Notes: generated by a model not told the origin, from the sequence alone. 64,000 nt of DNA from Foliimonas ilicis (GCF_039939195.1 NZ_JBDUUH010000004.1:62001-126000); one strand, 5' to 3'. Positions 36,794-45,989 are shown, counted from the stretch's first letter. Made by a program: numbers and translations.

Positions 36794-37159
36794 TCAGCCC
36801 CTTTTGCTAAGCCTGTCGTAATTGGCCTTCACGCGCTTGCCGGAAGGTTTCAGCGCCGCAACCATGGCACGTTCGGCTGCCACGCCAGACAAAAGCGAAG
36901 GCGTCTTGCCCGAAAACGCTTCCAGCCAGAAACTGGCCGCCGATTGCGCATAAGATAGCTGCGCCGCCATCATGCCTTCCGCGAAAGCACCAGCCTTTTC
37001 CGTAAAGGCACCAGCCGTCTCGCCGCGCCAAGGATTTAGGCTTTGCGCTTCGCTTGCCATCAACGGCAAACGCAACGCCATGACGGCAGGAGCAAGCATC
37101 AACGTGCCGCCGAGCGACATTGCCGCCCGTGCCGACTTCACCGATTTTTTTCTGGTCAT
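36794..37159 (-). CDS. Conserved hypothetical phasin-like small protein
   Basis: 121 aa, not identified by family name. After a basic start (TRKKSVKSARAAM) comes a moderately hydrophobic segment (LMLAPAVMALRLPLMA), then alanine-rich amphipathic helices (GAFTEKAGAFAEGMMAAQLSY, SAASFWLEAFSGK) and a basic tail. This layout recalls phasins or other granule-associated proteins. The ATG at 37159 has AGGA seven bases upstream and is preferred to 37213. Function unknown. Confidence 0.62.
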   Translation of the reverse strand: MTRKKSVKSARAAMSLGGTLMLAPAVMALRLPLMASEAQSLNPWRGETAGAFTEKAGAFAEGMMAAQLSYAQSAASFWLEAFSGKTPSLLSGVAAERAMVAALKPSGKRVKANYDRLSKRG

Positions 37160-37263
37160 TTTGTTTCCTGGGAGGCCATATCCGAGCGGTCGATAAATCT
37201 CACTGGCCATCACTAAAACGAACTCATGCGCAAACAGTTGCTAGTAAGCACATTACAAATGGG

Positions 37264-37292
37264 AAAGGCAGGGCAGCATAGCCACCCTGCCC
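37264..37292 (-). terminator. Probable terminator after the class III aminotransferase gene
   Basis: Inverted repeat GGCAGGG/CCCTGCC with an eleven-base loop just after the stop of the minus-strand gene at 37299, followed on the minus strand by a short TTT run. The T tract is weak. Confidence 0.5.
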
Positions 37293-37298
37293 TTGCAT

Positions 37299-38672
37299 CT
37301 ATTTCAGGTCTTTTGCCGCAAGGTCGAGCGCCTTGAGGATGCGGTCTCCCGCTAGGTCGATCGTTTCGCGTGTCCAGATCAGTGGCGGCGAAAGGATCAT
37401 CGTATCGCCCGTCGCACGCAGCATAAGCCCCTGCGCAATTGCATGGTCGCGAATGGCAACCGCAGCACTGCCGACGGGCTTGAAACGCTCCCTCGTCGCC
37501 TTGTCGCGAACGATCTCGATTGCGCCCATCAGGCCGACACTGCGAACCTCGCCAACCAGCGAATGCCCGGCAATACGGGTGCGCAGCATTTCCGCGAAAT
37601 AAGGACCGGTGTCGTTCTTTACGCGATCGACAAGCCCTTCGCGTTCCATGATCTCGATGTTCTTCAGCGCAACGGCACAGGCCACCGGGTGCCCCGAATA
37701 AGTGTAGCCGTGATAGAACTCGCCACCCTTTTCGACCAGCGTCGAGGCAATACGATCCCCCACCAGAAGTGCTGAAAGCGGCTGATAACCGGATGTCAGC
37801 GCCTTCGCCGTGGTGATCGTATCGGCTTCGATGCCGAATTTCTGCGCGGCGAACCATTCACCAGTGCGGCCATAGCCGGTGATGACTTCGTCCAGCATCA
37901 AAAGCACATCGTATTTGCGGCAGATGCGCTGGATTTCCGGCCAATAGCTTTCCGGCGGGATTTTCACACCGCCAGCGCCCATGATCGGCTCGCCGATGAA
38001 GGCGGCGATCTTGTCGGCGCCATGCTCGAGGATGGCATCTTCGACCGCTTTTGCGGCGCGAATGCCGAAATCATGGTCGCTCTCGCCCGGCTGTGCCAGT
38101 TCGAAGGCGTAAGGCATCATCACATGAACGATGTTCGGCACCGCGCCGCCAAGCTGGCCGTGCATGCCTTCCATGCCGCCCAGCGACGTGCCCGCAACAG
38201 TGGAGCCGTGATAGGCCATGTTGCGCGAAATGATGATGTTCTTTTCCGGCTTGCCTTCAAGCGCCCAGTAATGGCGCACCAGACGCAGCGCGGTATCGTT
38301 CGATTCCGAACCGGACGAGCCGTAAAACACCTGATTGATGTTTTTCGGCGCGAGTTCCGCAAGTTTCTTCGCAAGAAGAACCGGCGTCGGCGACGAGCAG
38401 CGGAAGAAGGAATTGTAATATGGCAGTTCCTTCATCTGCTCATAGGCAGCCTCGGCGAGTTCATGCTGGCCATAGCCGACATTCACGCACCAGAGCCCGG
38501 CCATGCCGTCGAGTATCTCGTTGCCTTCGGAGTCGTAGACGTAAGGTCCATCGGCGCGCACGATCATGCGCGATCCGGACGTGCGCAAATCTCGGTGATC
38601 CGTGAACGGGTGGAGGTGATGCAACGCATCGATATCCTGAAGCTGCTTCAGGGAAAAATTCTGATAAGTCAT
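37299..38672 (-). CDS. Class III aminotransferase (omega-amino acid / putrescine-pyruvate type)
   Basis: 457 aa PLP enzyme. The conserved LDEVITGYGRTGEWFAAQKFGI segment and TTAKALTSGYQPLSALLVGD, with the PLP lysine, define class III. SSGSESNDTALRLVRHYW and the N-terminal LWCVNVGYGQHELAEA match the group that uses pyruvate as acceptor with putrescine, taurine, beta-alanine or other omega-amines. The substrate cannot be chosen from the sequence. It is a single-gene unit on the minus strand. Confidence 0.85.
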   Translation of the reverse strand: MTYQNFSLKQLQDIDALHHLHPFTDHRDLRTSGSRMIVRADGPYVYDSEGNEILDGMAGLWCVNVGYGQHELAEAAYEQMKELPYYNSFFRCSSPTPVLLAKKLAELAPKNINQVFYGSSGSESNDTALRLVRHYWALEGKPEKNIIISRNMAYHGSTVAGTSLGGMEGMHGQLGGAVPNIVHVMMPYAFELAQPGESDHDFGIRAAKAVEDAILEHGADKIAAFIGEPIMGAGGVKIPPESYWPEIQRICRKYDVLLMLDEVITGYGRTGEWFAAQKFGIEADTITTAKALTSGYQPLSALLVGDRIASTLVEKGGEFYHGYTYSGHPVACAVALKNIEIMEREGLVDRVKNDTGPYFAEMLRTRIAGHSLVGEVRSVGLMGAIEIVRDKATRERFKPVGSAAVAIRDHAIAQGLMLRATGDTMILSPPLIWTRETIDLAGDRILKALDLAAKDLK

Positions 38673-38721
38673 GACGTTATGGCTTCCTGTTGAATCAATC
38701 CGGCAGCAGCCGGAGGCGATT

Positions 38722-38847
38722 TCAGGAAGTGGTCGGCGGCGAATATCCGATGCGCGCGCAAAGGCGCATCAATTCGGCATGACGGGTACGCTGCGAGGGC
38801 GTCGCCGCGTATCTGTGCCTTTCCGATAGGATCAGGAATTCCGACAT
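38722..38847 (-). CDS. Possible 41-aa small protein
   Basis: A short frame with ATG at 38847 encodes MSEFLILSERHRYAATPSQ, then a basic helix (RTRHAELMRLCARIGY) and a TTS end. Its composition looks protein-like and it lies in the 268-base gap between the aminotransferase and MFS genes, but no clear ribosome site precedes it. The rest of the gap shows nothing I recognise. Coding status uncertain. Confidence 0.33.
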   Translation of the reverse strand: MSEFLILSERHRYAATPSQRTRHAELMRLCARIGYSPPTTS

Positions 38848-38940
38848 GGAGCGATACTAGCCGAAGCCCGCATCAGCCTTCAAGCTATTGCATCGGCCCG
38901 AAGCCGGAATCTTCGGCTGAGGAAAGCACGATGCAGCACA

Positions 38941-40110
38941 TTAACGCCGCTGCAATTCGCGATAAACCGTAAACAGGACGAGCACGACGCACATCGCGGC
39001 CAGAAAAAACGGCAGCGAATGATTTCCGAAAATCTGCATGGCGCCGCCCGAACCGGGTGGACCGGCAATCCCGCCAAGGCCCCACATGAGCGCAAAGGCC
39101 GCATTGCCCGTCACCAGCATCGAGCCGGAAAAACGATTTCCCAGCTCGATCAGCGACATTGTGTAGATGCCATATGAAACAGCGCCGAGCACGAAAAGCA
39201 CTGGCCAGACCGCCAGGCTCTGCATGATCAGCGGCAAAAGCAGAACGGCGAATACGCTGGCCAGAGCGCAGAAAATCATGACGGCGCGCGCGGTGAACCG
39301 CTCCGCCAGCAGGCCAAGCGGTATCTGAAGCGCGATATTGCCTGCAATCATCGCTGCGAGCATTGCCGACATAAGGCGCTCGCCTATGCCGTAATCGCCC
39401 CCGTAAATCGGCAGAAGCGCCAGCGCGCTCTGTTCGAATGCCGCCGCAACCGCAACCGCAAGCAGCAAGGCGGGCGCAAAGCGGAAAAACCGCATGACCG
39501 ACACATGTTCTTTTCCATCGTTCATCGAAGGCAGCCTGCGCGCCACGATCGATAACAGCAGCGCGCAGATCAGAAACGCGGTTATGCCGATTGCAAAGGG
39601 CGGCCAGCCTTGCGAGCCGACCAACATGAGGCTCAGCGGCCCTGCCGCGAACCCTGCCCCGATGATCGCCGTATAAATCCCCATCAGCCGCCCGCGCTTT
39701 GAAGGCGGCGCGAGCGAAAGCATCCACACTTCGCTCAGGACATAAAGCGGGTCGATGACGACGCCGATGAGGAAACGCAGGACGAACCACGCGAACTCGT
39801 TCTTCAACAGTCCCACGGCCAGGAACAAAGCGGCCGCCGAAAGCGCGCAGAACACCACGAGCGGCGCTTGTCCGAACCGCCGGGCGAGATAGGGAACGAA
39901 AGGCGCGGAGAGGATCAGGCCAAGCGGCGTCATCGCCGCGGAAAGCCCGATCATGGCGGGCGACATGCCCTGCTCTTTCATGATGAAGGTGAAGAGCGGG
40001 TAGCTCAGCCCCTGCGCGATCGCAAATACCGACACGGTGGCAATGACCGCCAATATTGGCGCCCACGGAATCTTCACAGCATCTATTGTCGGCTCTTCTC
40101 GCAGGACCAT
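38941..40110 (-). CDS. MFS transporter
   Basis: 389 aa with twelve hydrophobic segments and a YcaD-like organisation. The segment between helices 2 and 3 (PFVPYLARRFGQAPLVV) and RFLIGVVIDPLYVLSEVWML are typical of this branch; RGRLMGIYTAIIGAGFAAGP is in helix 5. Substrate unknown. The ATG at 40110 is preferred to a GTG at 40125. It diverges from the mttB gene at 40292. Confidence 0.85.
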   Translation of the reverse strand: MVLREEPTIDAVKIPWAPILAVIATVSVFAIAQGLSYPLFTFIMKEQGMSPAMIGLSAAMTPLGLILSAPFVPYLARRFGQAPLVVFCALSAAALFLAVGLLKNEFAWFVLRFLIGVVIDPLYVLSEVWMLSLAPPSKRGRLMGIYTAIIGAGFAAGPLSLMLVGSQGWPPFAIGITAFLICALLLSIVARRLPSMNDGKEHVSVMRFFRFAPALLLAVAVAAAFEQSALALLPIYGGDYGIGERLMSAMLAAMIAGNIALQIPLGLLAERFTARAVMIFCALASVFAVLLLPLIMQSLAVWPVLFVLGAVSYGIYTMSLIELGNRFSGSMLVTGNAAFALMWGLGGIAGPPGSGGAMQIFGNHSLPFFLAAMCVVLVLFTVYRELQRR

Positions 40111-40291
40111 GAAATTCTCTCGCACGACTTTGACGAAACGGAAATGCGGCAGAAAGGAAATCTGTTCGTCCAGAAGGATTATGCCGGGAGACTGATGTCG
40201 TTTTGCTCATGCAACGGGTCGCCGCATCCGCAATAGCAACGTCCCGCTCAGTCCAATATGCGTTCGAAATTTAATCGCATCGAGGATAAGC

Positions 40292-41869
40292 ATGAACGCT
40301 GTATCAGAGCCAACAGAGCCGGCAACGGCCAACGATCGCTCGAGACGTGGCGGCCGTGCAGGCAAGCGCTCCAGTGGAGCTGCAGGTTTCGACCAGCCCC
40401 CGTTCCAGCAATTGCGCATTCCTTTCGAACCGACGCGCCTCGTCTCCGAAGATGAACTAGAATCGATCCACCTCGCCTCCCTGAAAGTTCTGCGCGAAAT
40501 CGGCGTCGATGTGCTGCATGACGGCGCGCGCCAGATCATGAAGGAGCACGGCGCAGATGTCCGCGAAGGCACCGAGCGTGTGCGTTTCGATGCGGATATG
40601 CTCCTGGAACTCATCTCGCACTGCCCTTCCGAGTTCACGCTTCATGCGCGCAACCCGGCACATAATGTGCGCTTCGGCGGCAACAATCTCATTTTCTCGC
40701 AAATGGGCTCCGCGCCGAATTGCTCTGATATGGATGGTGGCCGCCGCCCCGGAAACCAGCAGGATTTCCGCAATTTCATCAAGCTTGCGCAATTGCACAA
40801 CGTCATCAGCACGACCGGCGGCTACCCGGTCGAACCTATCGACCTGCACCCGTCGATCCGCCATCTCGAATGCATCCGCGATCTGGCGACGCTGACCGAC
40901 AAGCCCTTCCACATCTATTCGCTGGGCAAGGAGCGCAATGTCGATGGCATCGAGATCGCCCGCATCGCACGCGGCCTGACGCGCGAGCAGCTTCTCGAAG
41001 AGCCGTCGGTCTATACGATCATCAACACCAATTCGCCGCTGAAACTGGATATACCGATGCTCGAAGGCATCATCCAGATGTCGGGCAGCGGCCAAGTCGT
41101 CATCGTCACGCCGTTCACGCTTTCAGGCGCAATGGCCCCGGTGACGATTGCCGGCGCACTCGTCCAGCAGAATGCGGAAGCGCTGGCAGGCATCGCCTTC
41201 ACGCAGATGGTGCGCAAGGGCGCGCCGGTCGGTTATGGCGGCTTCACCTCCAATGTCGATATGAAATCGGGCGCGCCCGCTTTCGGCACGCCGGAATATA
41301 TGAAGGCGCAGATGATCGGCGGGCAGCTCGCCCGGCGCTACGGCATCCCCTACCGCACTTCGAATGTCTGTGCCGCCAATACGGTCGATGCACAGGCAGC
41401 CTATGAAAGCGTGTTTTCGCTGTGGGGCGCGATACAGGGCGGCGGTAATTTCATCCTGCATTCGGCGGGCTGGCTCGAAGGCGGTCTTCGCTGTTCTTAC
41501 GAAAAAATGATCCTCGACATCGATCTTTTGCAGATGGTCACCGAGTTCCTGACCCCGCTCGATCTCTCGGAAGATGCACTCGGCGTAGAGGCGATCCGCG
41601 ATGTCGGTCCGGGCGGCCACTTCTTCGGCACCCAGCACACACAGGACCGCTACAAGAACGCATTCTACTCGCCGATCCTGTCCGACTGGCGCAATTTCGA
41701 GACTTGGGCGGAAGCCGGCAGCCCCACCGCAATGGAACGCGCCAACCGCATCTGGAAAGAACGCCTGGCTCAATACGAAGAACCGCCGATGGACCCGGCA
41801 ATCCGCGAAGAACTGAATGATTTCGTCGAAAAACGCATCGCCGAAGGCGGCGCACCGACTGATTTTTGA
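40292..41869 (+). CDS. MttB-family (non-pyrrolysine) quaternary amine methyltransferase 1
   Basis: 525 aa TIM-barrel protein of the trimethylamine methyltransferase family. Such enzymes transfer a methyl group from an amine to a cognate corrinoid protein. Archaeal MttB carries pyrrolysine at an in-frame amber codon; this frame has none, so it belongs with MtgB-like members, which use glycine betaine or related betaines. Recognisable regions are HNVRFGGNNLIFSQMGSAPN, TLSGAMAPVTIAGALVQQNAEA, and HSAGWLEGGLRCSYEKMILD. GAGGA precedes the ATG. Only a DUF559 gene separates it from the flavoprotein gene that could use its demethylated product. Confidence 0.88.
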   Translation: MNAVSEPTEPATANDRSRRGGRAGKRSSGAAGFDQPPFQQLRIPFEPTRLVSEDELESIHLASLKVLREIGVDVLHDGARQIMKEHGADVREGTERVRFDADMLLELISHCPSEFTLHARNPAHNVRFGGNNLIFSQMGSAPNCSDMDGGRRPGNQQDFRNFIKLAQLHNVISTTGGYPVEPIDLHPSIRHLECIRDLATLTDKPFHIYSLGKERNVDGIEIARIARGLTREQLLEEPSVYTIINTNSPLKLDIPMLEGIIQMSGSGQVVIVTPFTLSGAMAPVTIAGALVQQNAEALAGIAFTQMVRKGAPVGYGGFTSNVDMKSGAPAFGTPEYMKAQMIGGQLARRYGIPYRTSNVCAANTVDAQAAYESVFSLWGAIQGGGNFILHSAGWLEGGLRCSYEKMILDIDLLQMVTEFLTPLDLSEDALGVEAIRDVGPGGHFFGTQHTQDRYKNAFYSPILSDWRNFETWAEAGSPTAMERANRIWKERLAQYEEPPMDPAIREELNDFVEKRIAEGGAPTDF

Positions 41870-41875
41870 GGGCTG

Positions 41876-42490
41876 ATGCGGAAAAGAACCCCCACTCCGT
41901 CGCCGCTCCGCGACGCCACCTCTCCCCCATTTCATGGGGTAGAGGAAAGGCGCGAACTCGCAAATCCCAGCTCCTTTCCTCTCCCCCCAGCGGGGGGAGA
42001 GGTGGCGCCGCGAAGCGGCGACGGAGTGGGGGAAGGCACTTCTGATACGAGGACTCGCCGAAAGCCAGGCACCACCAATCGCGCCCGCACACTTCGTCAA
42101 GGCAGGAATGAAGCCGAAGCCCTCCTCTGGCTCGAATTGAAGCGCAGCAAACTCGGCGGCTATAAATTCACCCGCCAACTCCCAATCGGCCCCTACTTCG
42201 CAGACTTCGCCTGCCGTAAAGCCAATCTCGTCGTCGAGATAGACGGCAGCCAACATGCCGAAAGCACGTACGACCGTCGCCGCGACGAATTCATGCGAGC
42301 GCAGGGCTATTCAACGCTCCGCTTCTGGAACACCGACATCCTGAAGAACCGCGCCTCCGTCTGCGAAACGATCCTCGCCGCTCTCGACGGCAGATTGGCC
42401 GAAAACGTCACTGCATTCGATCTTCGCTTCATATTCGCGGCACACCCAAAAGTTGAATCATTTTCCCCACGCATGGATCTATCCTCATGA
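41876..42490 (+). CDS. DUF559 (Vsr-like nuclease fold) protein with repeat-derived N-terminus
   Basis: The C-terminal 130 or so residues are a clear DUF559 domain: RNEAEALLWLELKRSKLGGYKF, RQLPIGPYFADFACR, VVEIDGSQHAES and GYSTLRFWNTDIL. This family has a restriction-endonuclease-like fold related to very-short-patch repair nucleases, with E, D and ExDGxxH-like residues visible. The ATG at 41876, six bases after the mttB stop, would translate straight through the palindromic repeat (residues about 5-52). GTG codons after it are alternative starts. The stop overlaps the next ATG. It looks like an insertion into an mttB-flavoprotein operon. Confidence 0.68.
   Translation: MRKRTPTPSPLRDATSPPFHGVEERRELANPSSFPLPPAGGEVAPRSGDGVGEGTSDTRTRRKPGTTNRARTLRQGRNEAEALLWLELKRSKLGGYKFTRQLPIGPYFADFACRKANLVVEIDGSQHAESTYDRRRDEFMRAQGYSTLRFWNTDILKNRASVCETILAALDGRLAENVTAFDLRFIFAAHPKVESFSPRMDLSS
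41889..42032. repeat. Palindromic repeat element, arm type B, overlapping a DUF559 reading frame
   Basis: Arms CCCCACTCCGTCGCCGCTCC and complement, continuing into CACCTCTCCCCC / GGGGGGAGAGGTGG. The spacer is about 50 bases. The entire element is open in the frame of the downstream DUF559 gene, so it may encode the N-terminal part of that protein. Confidence 0.88.
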
Positions 42491-45060
42491 AATCTCACGT
42501 TAAAGCGGTTGTTATCGGCGGCGGTGTCGTTGGGTGTTCGGTTCTCTTCCATCTGGCGAAAGCAGGCTGGAAAGATGTCATGCTGATTGAGCGCTCCGAG
42601 CTCACATCGGGCTCGTCCTGGCATGCGGCGGGTGGTTTTCATACGCTGAATGGCGATCCGAACGTCGCCAAGCTGCAGGCCTACACGGTACAGCTCTATA
42701 AGGAATTGGAGGAGCTTTCGGGCCAGTCCTGCTCGCTGCATCTGACCGGCGGCATCATGATGGCGGATAGCCCTGAGCGCATGGACTTCCTGCGCCTCGC
42801 GCATGCCAAGGGCCGTTATCTCGGCATGGATACCGAGCTGATTACGCCGTCCGAGGCCAAGGCGATGTTCCCGCTGATGGACGAGACGAATTTCGTCGGC
42901 GCAATGTGGGATCCGGTCGAAGGCCATCTTGACCCATCCGGCACCACCCATGCCTACGCCAAGGCGGCTCAAAAACTCGGCGCTGAAATCGTGCTACGCA
43001 ACCGCGTCATCGAACTGACGCAGGAAACGGACGGCACCTGGAACGTCGTGACCGAACAGGGCACGGTGAAAGCTGAGCATGTCGTGAATTGCGGAGGCCT
43101 ATGGGCGCGCGAAGTTGGCCGTATGGTCGGCCTCGAACTGCCGGTTCTGGCCATGGAGCACATGTATCTGCTCACCGAACCGATGCCGGAGGTCGAGGAA
43201 TTCAACAAATCGACCGGCCGCGAAATGGTCGGCGTGCTGGATTTCAAGGGCGAGATTTACACGCGGCAGGAGCGTAACGGCATCCTGCTCGGCACCTATG
43301 AAAAAGCTGCGAAGCCATGGTCGCCGGTCAATACGCCATGGGATTTCGGCCATGAACTGCTTGCGCCCGATCTCGACCGCATCGCGCCCTCGCTGGAAAT
43401 CGGCTTCAAGCATTTTCCGGGCATTGCCAATGCCGGTATAAAGCAGATCATCAACGGCCCGTTTACATTCGCGCCCGACGGCAACCCGCTGGTCGGCCCC
43501 GTTCAGGGCCTGACAAATTACTGGACCGCCTGCGCCGTCATGGCGGGTTTCAGCCAGGGCGGCGGCGTCGGCCTGACGCTGGCCAACTGGATGGTGCATG
43601 GCGACCCCGGCGCGGATGTCTGGGGCATGGACGTGACCCGTTTCGGCGAATGGGCATCGCTGCGCTACACCAACGCCAAGGTGCGCGAAAACTATTCGCG
43701 CCGCTTCTCGATCCGCTATCCGAACGAGGAACTGCCCGCCGCGCGCCCGGCGCAGACCACGCCGCTTTACGACACGATGGTCGCGCAGAACGCAGTCATG
43801 GGCGATTCATGGGGTCTCGAAACCCCGCTCTGGTTCGCGCCGAAAGGTACCGAGCCGAAAGACATCGTTTCCTTCCATCGTTCGAACGATTTCGAGCATA
43901 TCGGCAACGAGGTCCGCGCCGTACGCAACGGCGTCGGCGTCACCGAAATCGCGAATTTCGCGAAATATGAGGTGAGCGGACCCGGCTCGGAAGACTTCCT
44001 CAACCGCCTGATGACCAATCGCATGCCGAAAATCGGGCGCATCGTGCTGACGCCGATGCTCAATGAGTTTGGCAAGTTGATAGGCGACTTCACCATCGCA
44101 AAGGCAGGTGCCGAGCGCTTCATGATCTGGGGCTCGTCGGCGGCGCAGAAATACCATATGCGCTGGTTCGAAAAGCATCTGCCAAAAGACGGATCGGTTC
44201 GGATCCACCGCTTCGACCAGACGCTGGTCGGCCTGTCCATCGCCGGCCCGAAATCGCGCGCCCTCCTGCAGAAGCTGGTGGATGAAGATGTGTCGAACGG
44301 CGCGTTCAAATTCATGGATTTCCGCGAAATCGCGGTCGGCGGCGCGCCGTGCCTCGTCAACCGCATCTCATACACCGGCGATCTGGGCTACGAAATCTGG
44401 ATGGCGCCCGCCTATCAGCGGCTTGTCTATGAAGCGATCAAGCAGGAAGGCGAAGAGTTTGGCATTGCCGATTTCGGCATGCGCGCCCTGCTTTCGATGC
44501 GTCTGGAAAAGAACTTCCCGACATGGTTCCGCGAGCTGCGCCCGATCTACGGCGTTTACGAAGGCTCGATGGATCGCTTCATCAAGCTCGAAAAGAACGA
44601 CTTTATCGGCCGCGATGTTGCTGCCAAGGAGCATCAAGACAGCCCAAAACTTCGCCGCGTATCATTCGTAGTCGATGCGCTGGACGCCGATGTCATGGGC
44701 GACGAACCCATCTGGGCAAAGATCGGCGACAAGGATTTCGGAACCATCGACAAGCCGCATGGCTACGGCGCACCGCGCTTTGGCGAAGACGGCAAGGAAC
44801 GGCGCGGATCGAATGCTTCGGAAGGCGCGTCAGCCATTCGCGGCATCGTCGATGGCGAATGGCGCGTGGTCGGTTGGATCACATCAGGCGGCTACGGCCA
44901 CCACGTCGAAAAATCGATGGCGCAGGGCTATGTCCCGGCGGCTCTCGCCGAAAACGAGGATTCCGGCTTGTTCGAGATCGAAATTCTAGGCCACCGCCGC
45001 CCTGCCCGCATCAATGTCGAGCCGCCATTCGACCCGAGCGGTGAGAAGATGCGCGGTTAA
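42487..45060 (+). CDS. Dimethylglycine/sarcosine dehydrogenase-type flavoprotein with GcvT domain
   Basis: 857 aa. The N-terminal DAO domain starts with the dinucleotide-binding fold AVVIGGGVVGCSVLFHLAKAG and has SGSSWHAAGGFHT, where the His corresponds to the covalent FAD attachment site in dimethylglycine dehydrogenase. The C-terminal half (from about 430) is a GcvT-like THF-binding domain, with EIANFAKYEVSGPGSEDFLNRL and GYEIWMAPAYQ. It should oxidatively demethylate dimethylglycine or sarcosine and pass formaldehyde to THF as methylene-THF. The start overlaps the DUF559 stop (ATGA). Its pairing with mttB fits betaine to dimethylglycine to sarcosine. Confidence 0.87.
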   Translation: MKSHVKAVVIGGGVVGCSVLFHLAKAGWKDVMLIERSELTSGSSWHAAGGFHTLNGDPNVAKLQAYTVQLYKELEELSGQSCSLHLTGGIMMADSPERMDFLRLAHAKGRYLGMDTELITPSEAKAMFPLMDETNFVGAMWDPVEGHLDPSGTTHAYAKAAQKLGAEIVLRNRVIELTQETDGTWNVVTEQGTVKAEHVVNCGGLWAREVGRMVGLELPVLAMEHMYLLTEPMPEVEEFNKSTGREMVGVLDFKGEIYTRQERNGILLGTYEKAAKPWSPVNTPWDFGHELLAPDLDRIAPSLEIGFKHFPGIANAGIKQIINGPFTFAPDGNPLVGPVQGLTNYWTACAVMAGFSQGGGVGLTLANWMVHGDPGADVWGMDVTRFGEWASLRYTNAKVRENYSRRFSIRYPNEELPAARPAQTTPLYDTMVAQNAVMGDSWGLETPLWFAPKGTEPKDIVSFHRSNDFEHIGNEVRAVRNGVGVTEIANFAKYEVSGPGSEDFLNRLMTNRMPKIGRIVLTPMLNEFGKLIGDFTIAKAGAERFMIWGSSAAQKYHMRWFEKHLPKDGSVRIHRFDQTLVGLSIAGPKSRALLQKLVDEDVSNGAFKFMDFREIAVGGAPCLVNRISYTGDLGYEIWMAPAYQRLVYEAIKQEGEEFGIADFGMRALLSMRLEKNFPTWFRELRPIYGVYEGSMDRFIKLEKNDFIGRDVAAKEHQDSPKLRRVSFVVDALDADVMGDEPIWAKIGDKDFGTIDKPHGYGAPRFGEDGKERRGSNASEGASAIRGIVDGEWRVVGWITSGGYGHHVEKSMAQGYVPAALAENEDSGLFEIEILGHRRPARINVEPPFDPSGEKMRG

Positions 45061-45068
45061 ATAAGAAG

Positions 45069-45100
45069 GCGCTGCATGTCCGGTGGATATGCAGCGCTTT
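45069..45100. terminator. Bidirectional terminator between convergent genes
   Basis: Perfect nine-base inverted repeat GCGCTGCAT/ATGCAGCGC with an eleven-base loop, followed by TTT on the plus strand. It separates the flavoprotein gene from the convergent PhnD-like gene, whose stop it touches. Confidence 0.65.
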
Positions 45101-45944
45101 ATGTGTTCAATGACTTCAGCGCATCGCGCATCTTTTCGATAATCTCTGAAGGCGTTTTGCGCGAAGTGATAAACGGCAGGCCCTTGCGCCTCGCCGTCCA
45201 TCCCACAACCTCGACACCTTCCGCCGCCTTTTCGTAAGTCTGCGCCATGGCCCAGCTACGACAATCAATTGCCGCAACATCTGCCCTGCCTTCTGCAACC
45301 GCGACGATCGACGCGCGATGCCCACCGCTTTGCGTTCGCTCCGAGAATATATCGATGCTTTCGCCAAGCGCTTCGAGATCGCGCGTCAGCGCGATAATGC
45401 CGGACATCGAATCCGGTCCATTGTAGGTAAAGCGCTTTCCCCGCAGCAGATCGAGCGGGATTGGGGCTTTTCCGTTGTCGGACGATTGAAGGTTGCGTTT
45501 GTAACCACCCCCCTCTGGCTTGCCAGCCATCTCCCCCTCAAGGGGGGAGATTAGACAATCACCAACCTCGCAACTGCTGATCTCCCCCCTTGAGGGGGAG
45601 ATGTCCGGCAGGACAGAGGGGGGTGCTCCCATCAAACCACGTCGCATGACTATCGCGCTAGAATAAAACTCGCCCTGCCCGCCTTCAAACGTGTCGTAAC
45701 TCGGCTGTGCAACGAACTGCACTTCATCCGCCAAGCCTTGCTCCATCGGCCCCCAGCAGGTTTGCGCAAAAAGCAGGTCGGGGTGCCGCCAAAGCGCTGA
45801 AAGCTCGAAATCGCGCGTCAGATTTTCAGGCACATCGATGCCTGCTTCACGAAATGCCTCGCGCAATATCACCCATTGCGCATCGGTTTCAGCGCGGGTT
45901 TCCGGCCAGTCATACATCGGGAGGGCGGCGATAAATTTCGTCAT
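45099..45944 (-). CDS. PhnD-like substrate-binding protein carrying an in-frame palindromic repeat
   Basis: 281 aa protein of the PhnD/phosphate-phosphonate binding family without an obvious signal peptide. Family segments are FIAALPMYDWPE, the PDLLFAQTCWGPM region, YSSAIVMRR, LRGKRFTYNGPDSMSGIIAL and DVAAIDCRSWAMA. Residues about 107-147 (GAPPSVLPDISPSRGEISS to LEGEMAGKPEGGG) are the translation of the palindromic element at 45505-45626, which falls in the loop before LRGKRF and keeps the frame open. Without it the protein would be about 240 aa. Similar proteins are often annotated in quaternary amine gene regions; ligand unknown. Confidence 0.75.
   Translation of the reverse strand: MTKFIAALPMYDWPETRAETDAQWVILREAFREAGIDVPENLTRDFELSALWRHPDLLFAQTCWGPMEQGLADEVQFVAQPSYDTFEGGQGEFYSSAIVMRRGLMGAPPSVLPDISPSRGEISSCEVGDCLISPLEGEMAGKPEGGGYKRNLQSSDNGKAPIPLDLLRGKRFTYNGPDSMSGIIALTRDLEALGESIDIFSERTQSGGHRASIVAVAEGRADVAAIDCRSWAMAQTYEKAAEGVEVVGWTARRKGLPFITSRKTPSEIIEKMRDALKSLNT
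45505..45626. repeat. Palindromic repeat element (type A variant) inside a coding sequence
   Basis: Arms CCACCCCCCTCTGGCTTGCC and GGCAGGACAGAGGGGGGTG, with inner CATCTCCCCCTCAAGGGGGG and complement, around a spacer of about 30 bases. The left arm has diverged (TTGCCAGCC for CTGCCGGAC). It lies wholly within the PhnD-like gene, in frame and without a stop codon. Confidence 0.88.
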
Positions 45945-45989
45945 CGCCTCATCTGCGGCATGATGTGGACGTGCGCAAGATCGGTTCGA

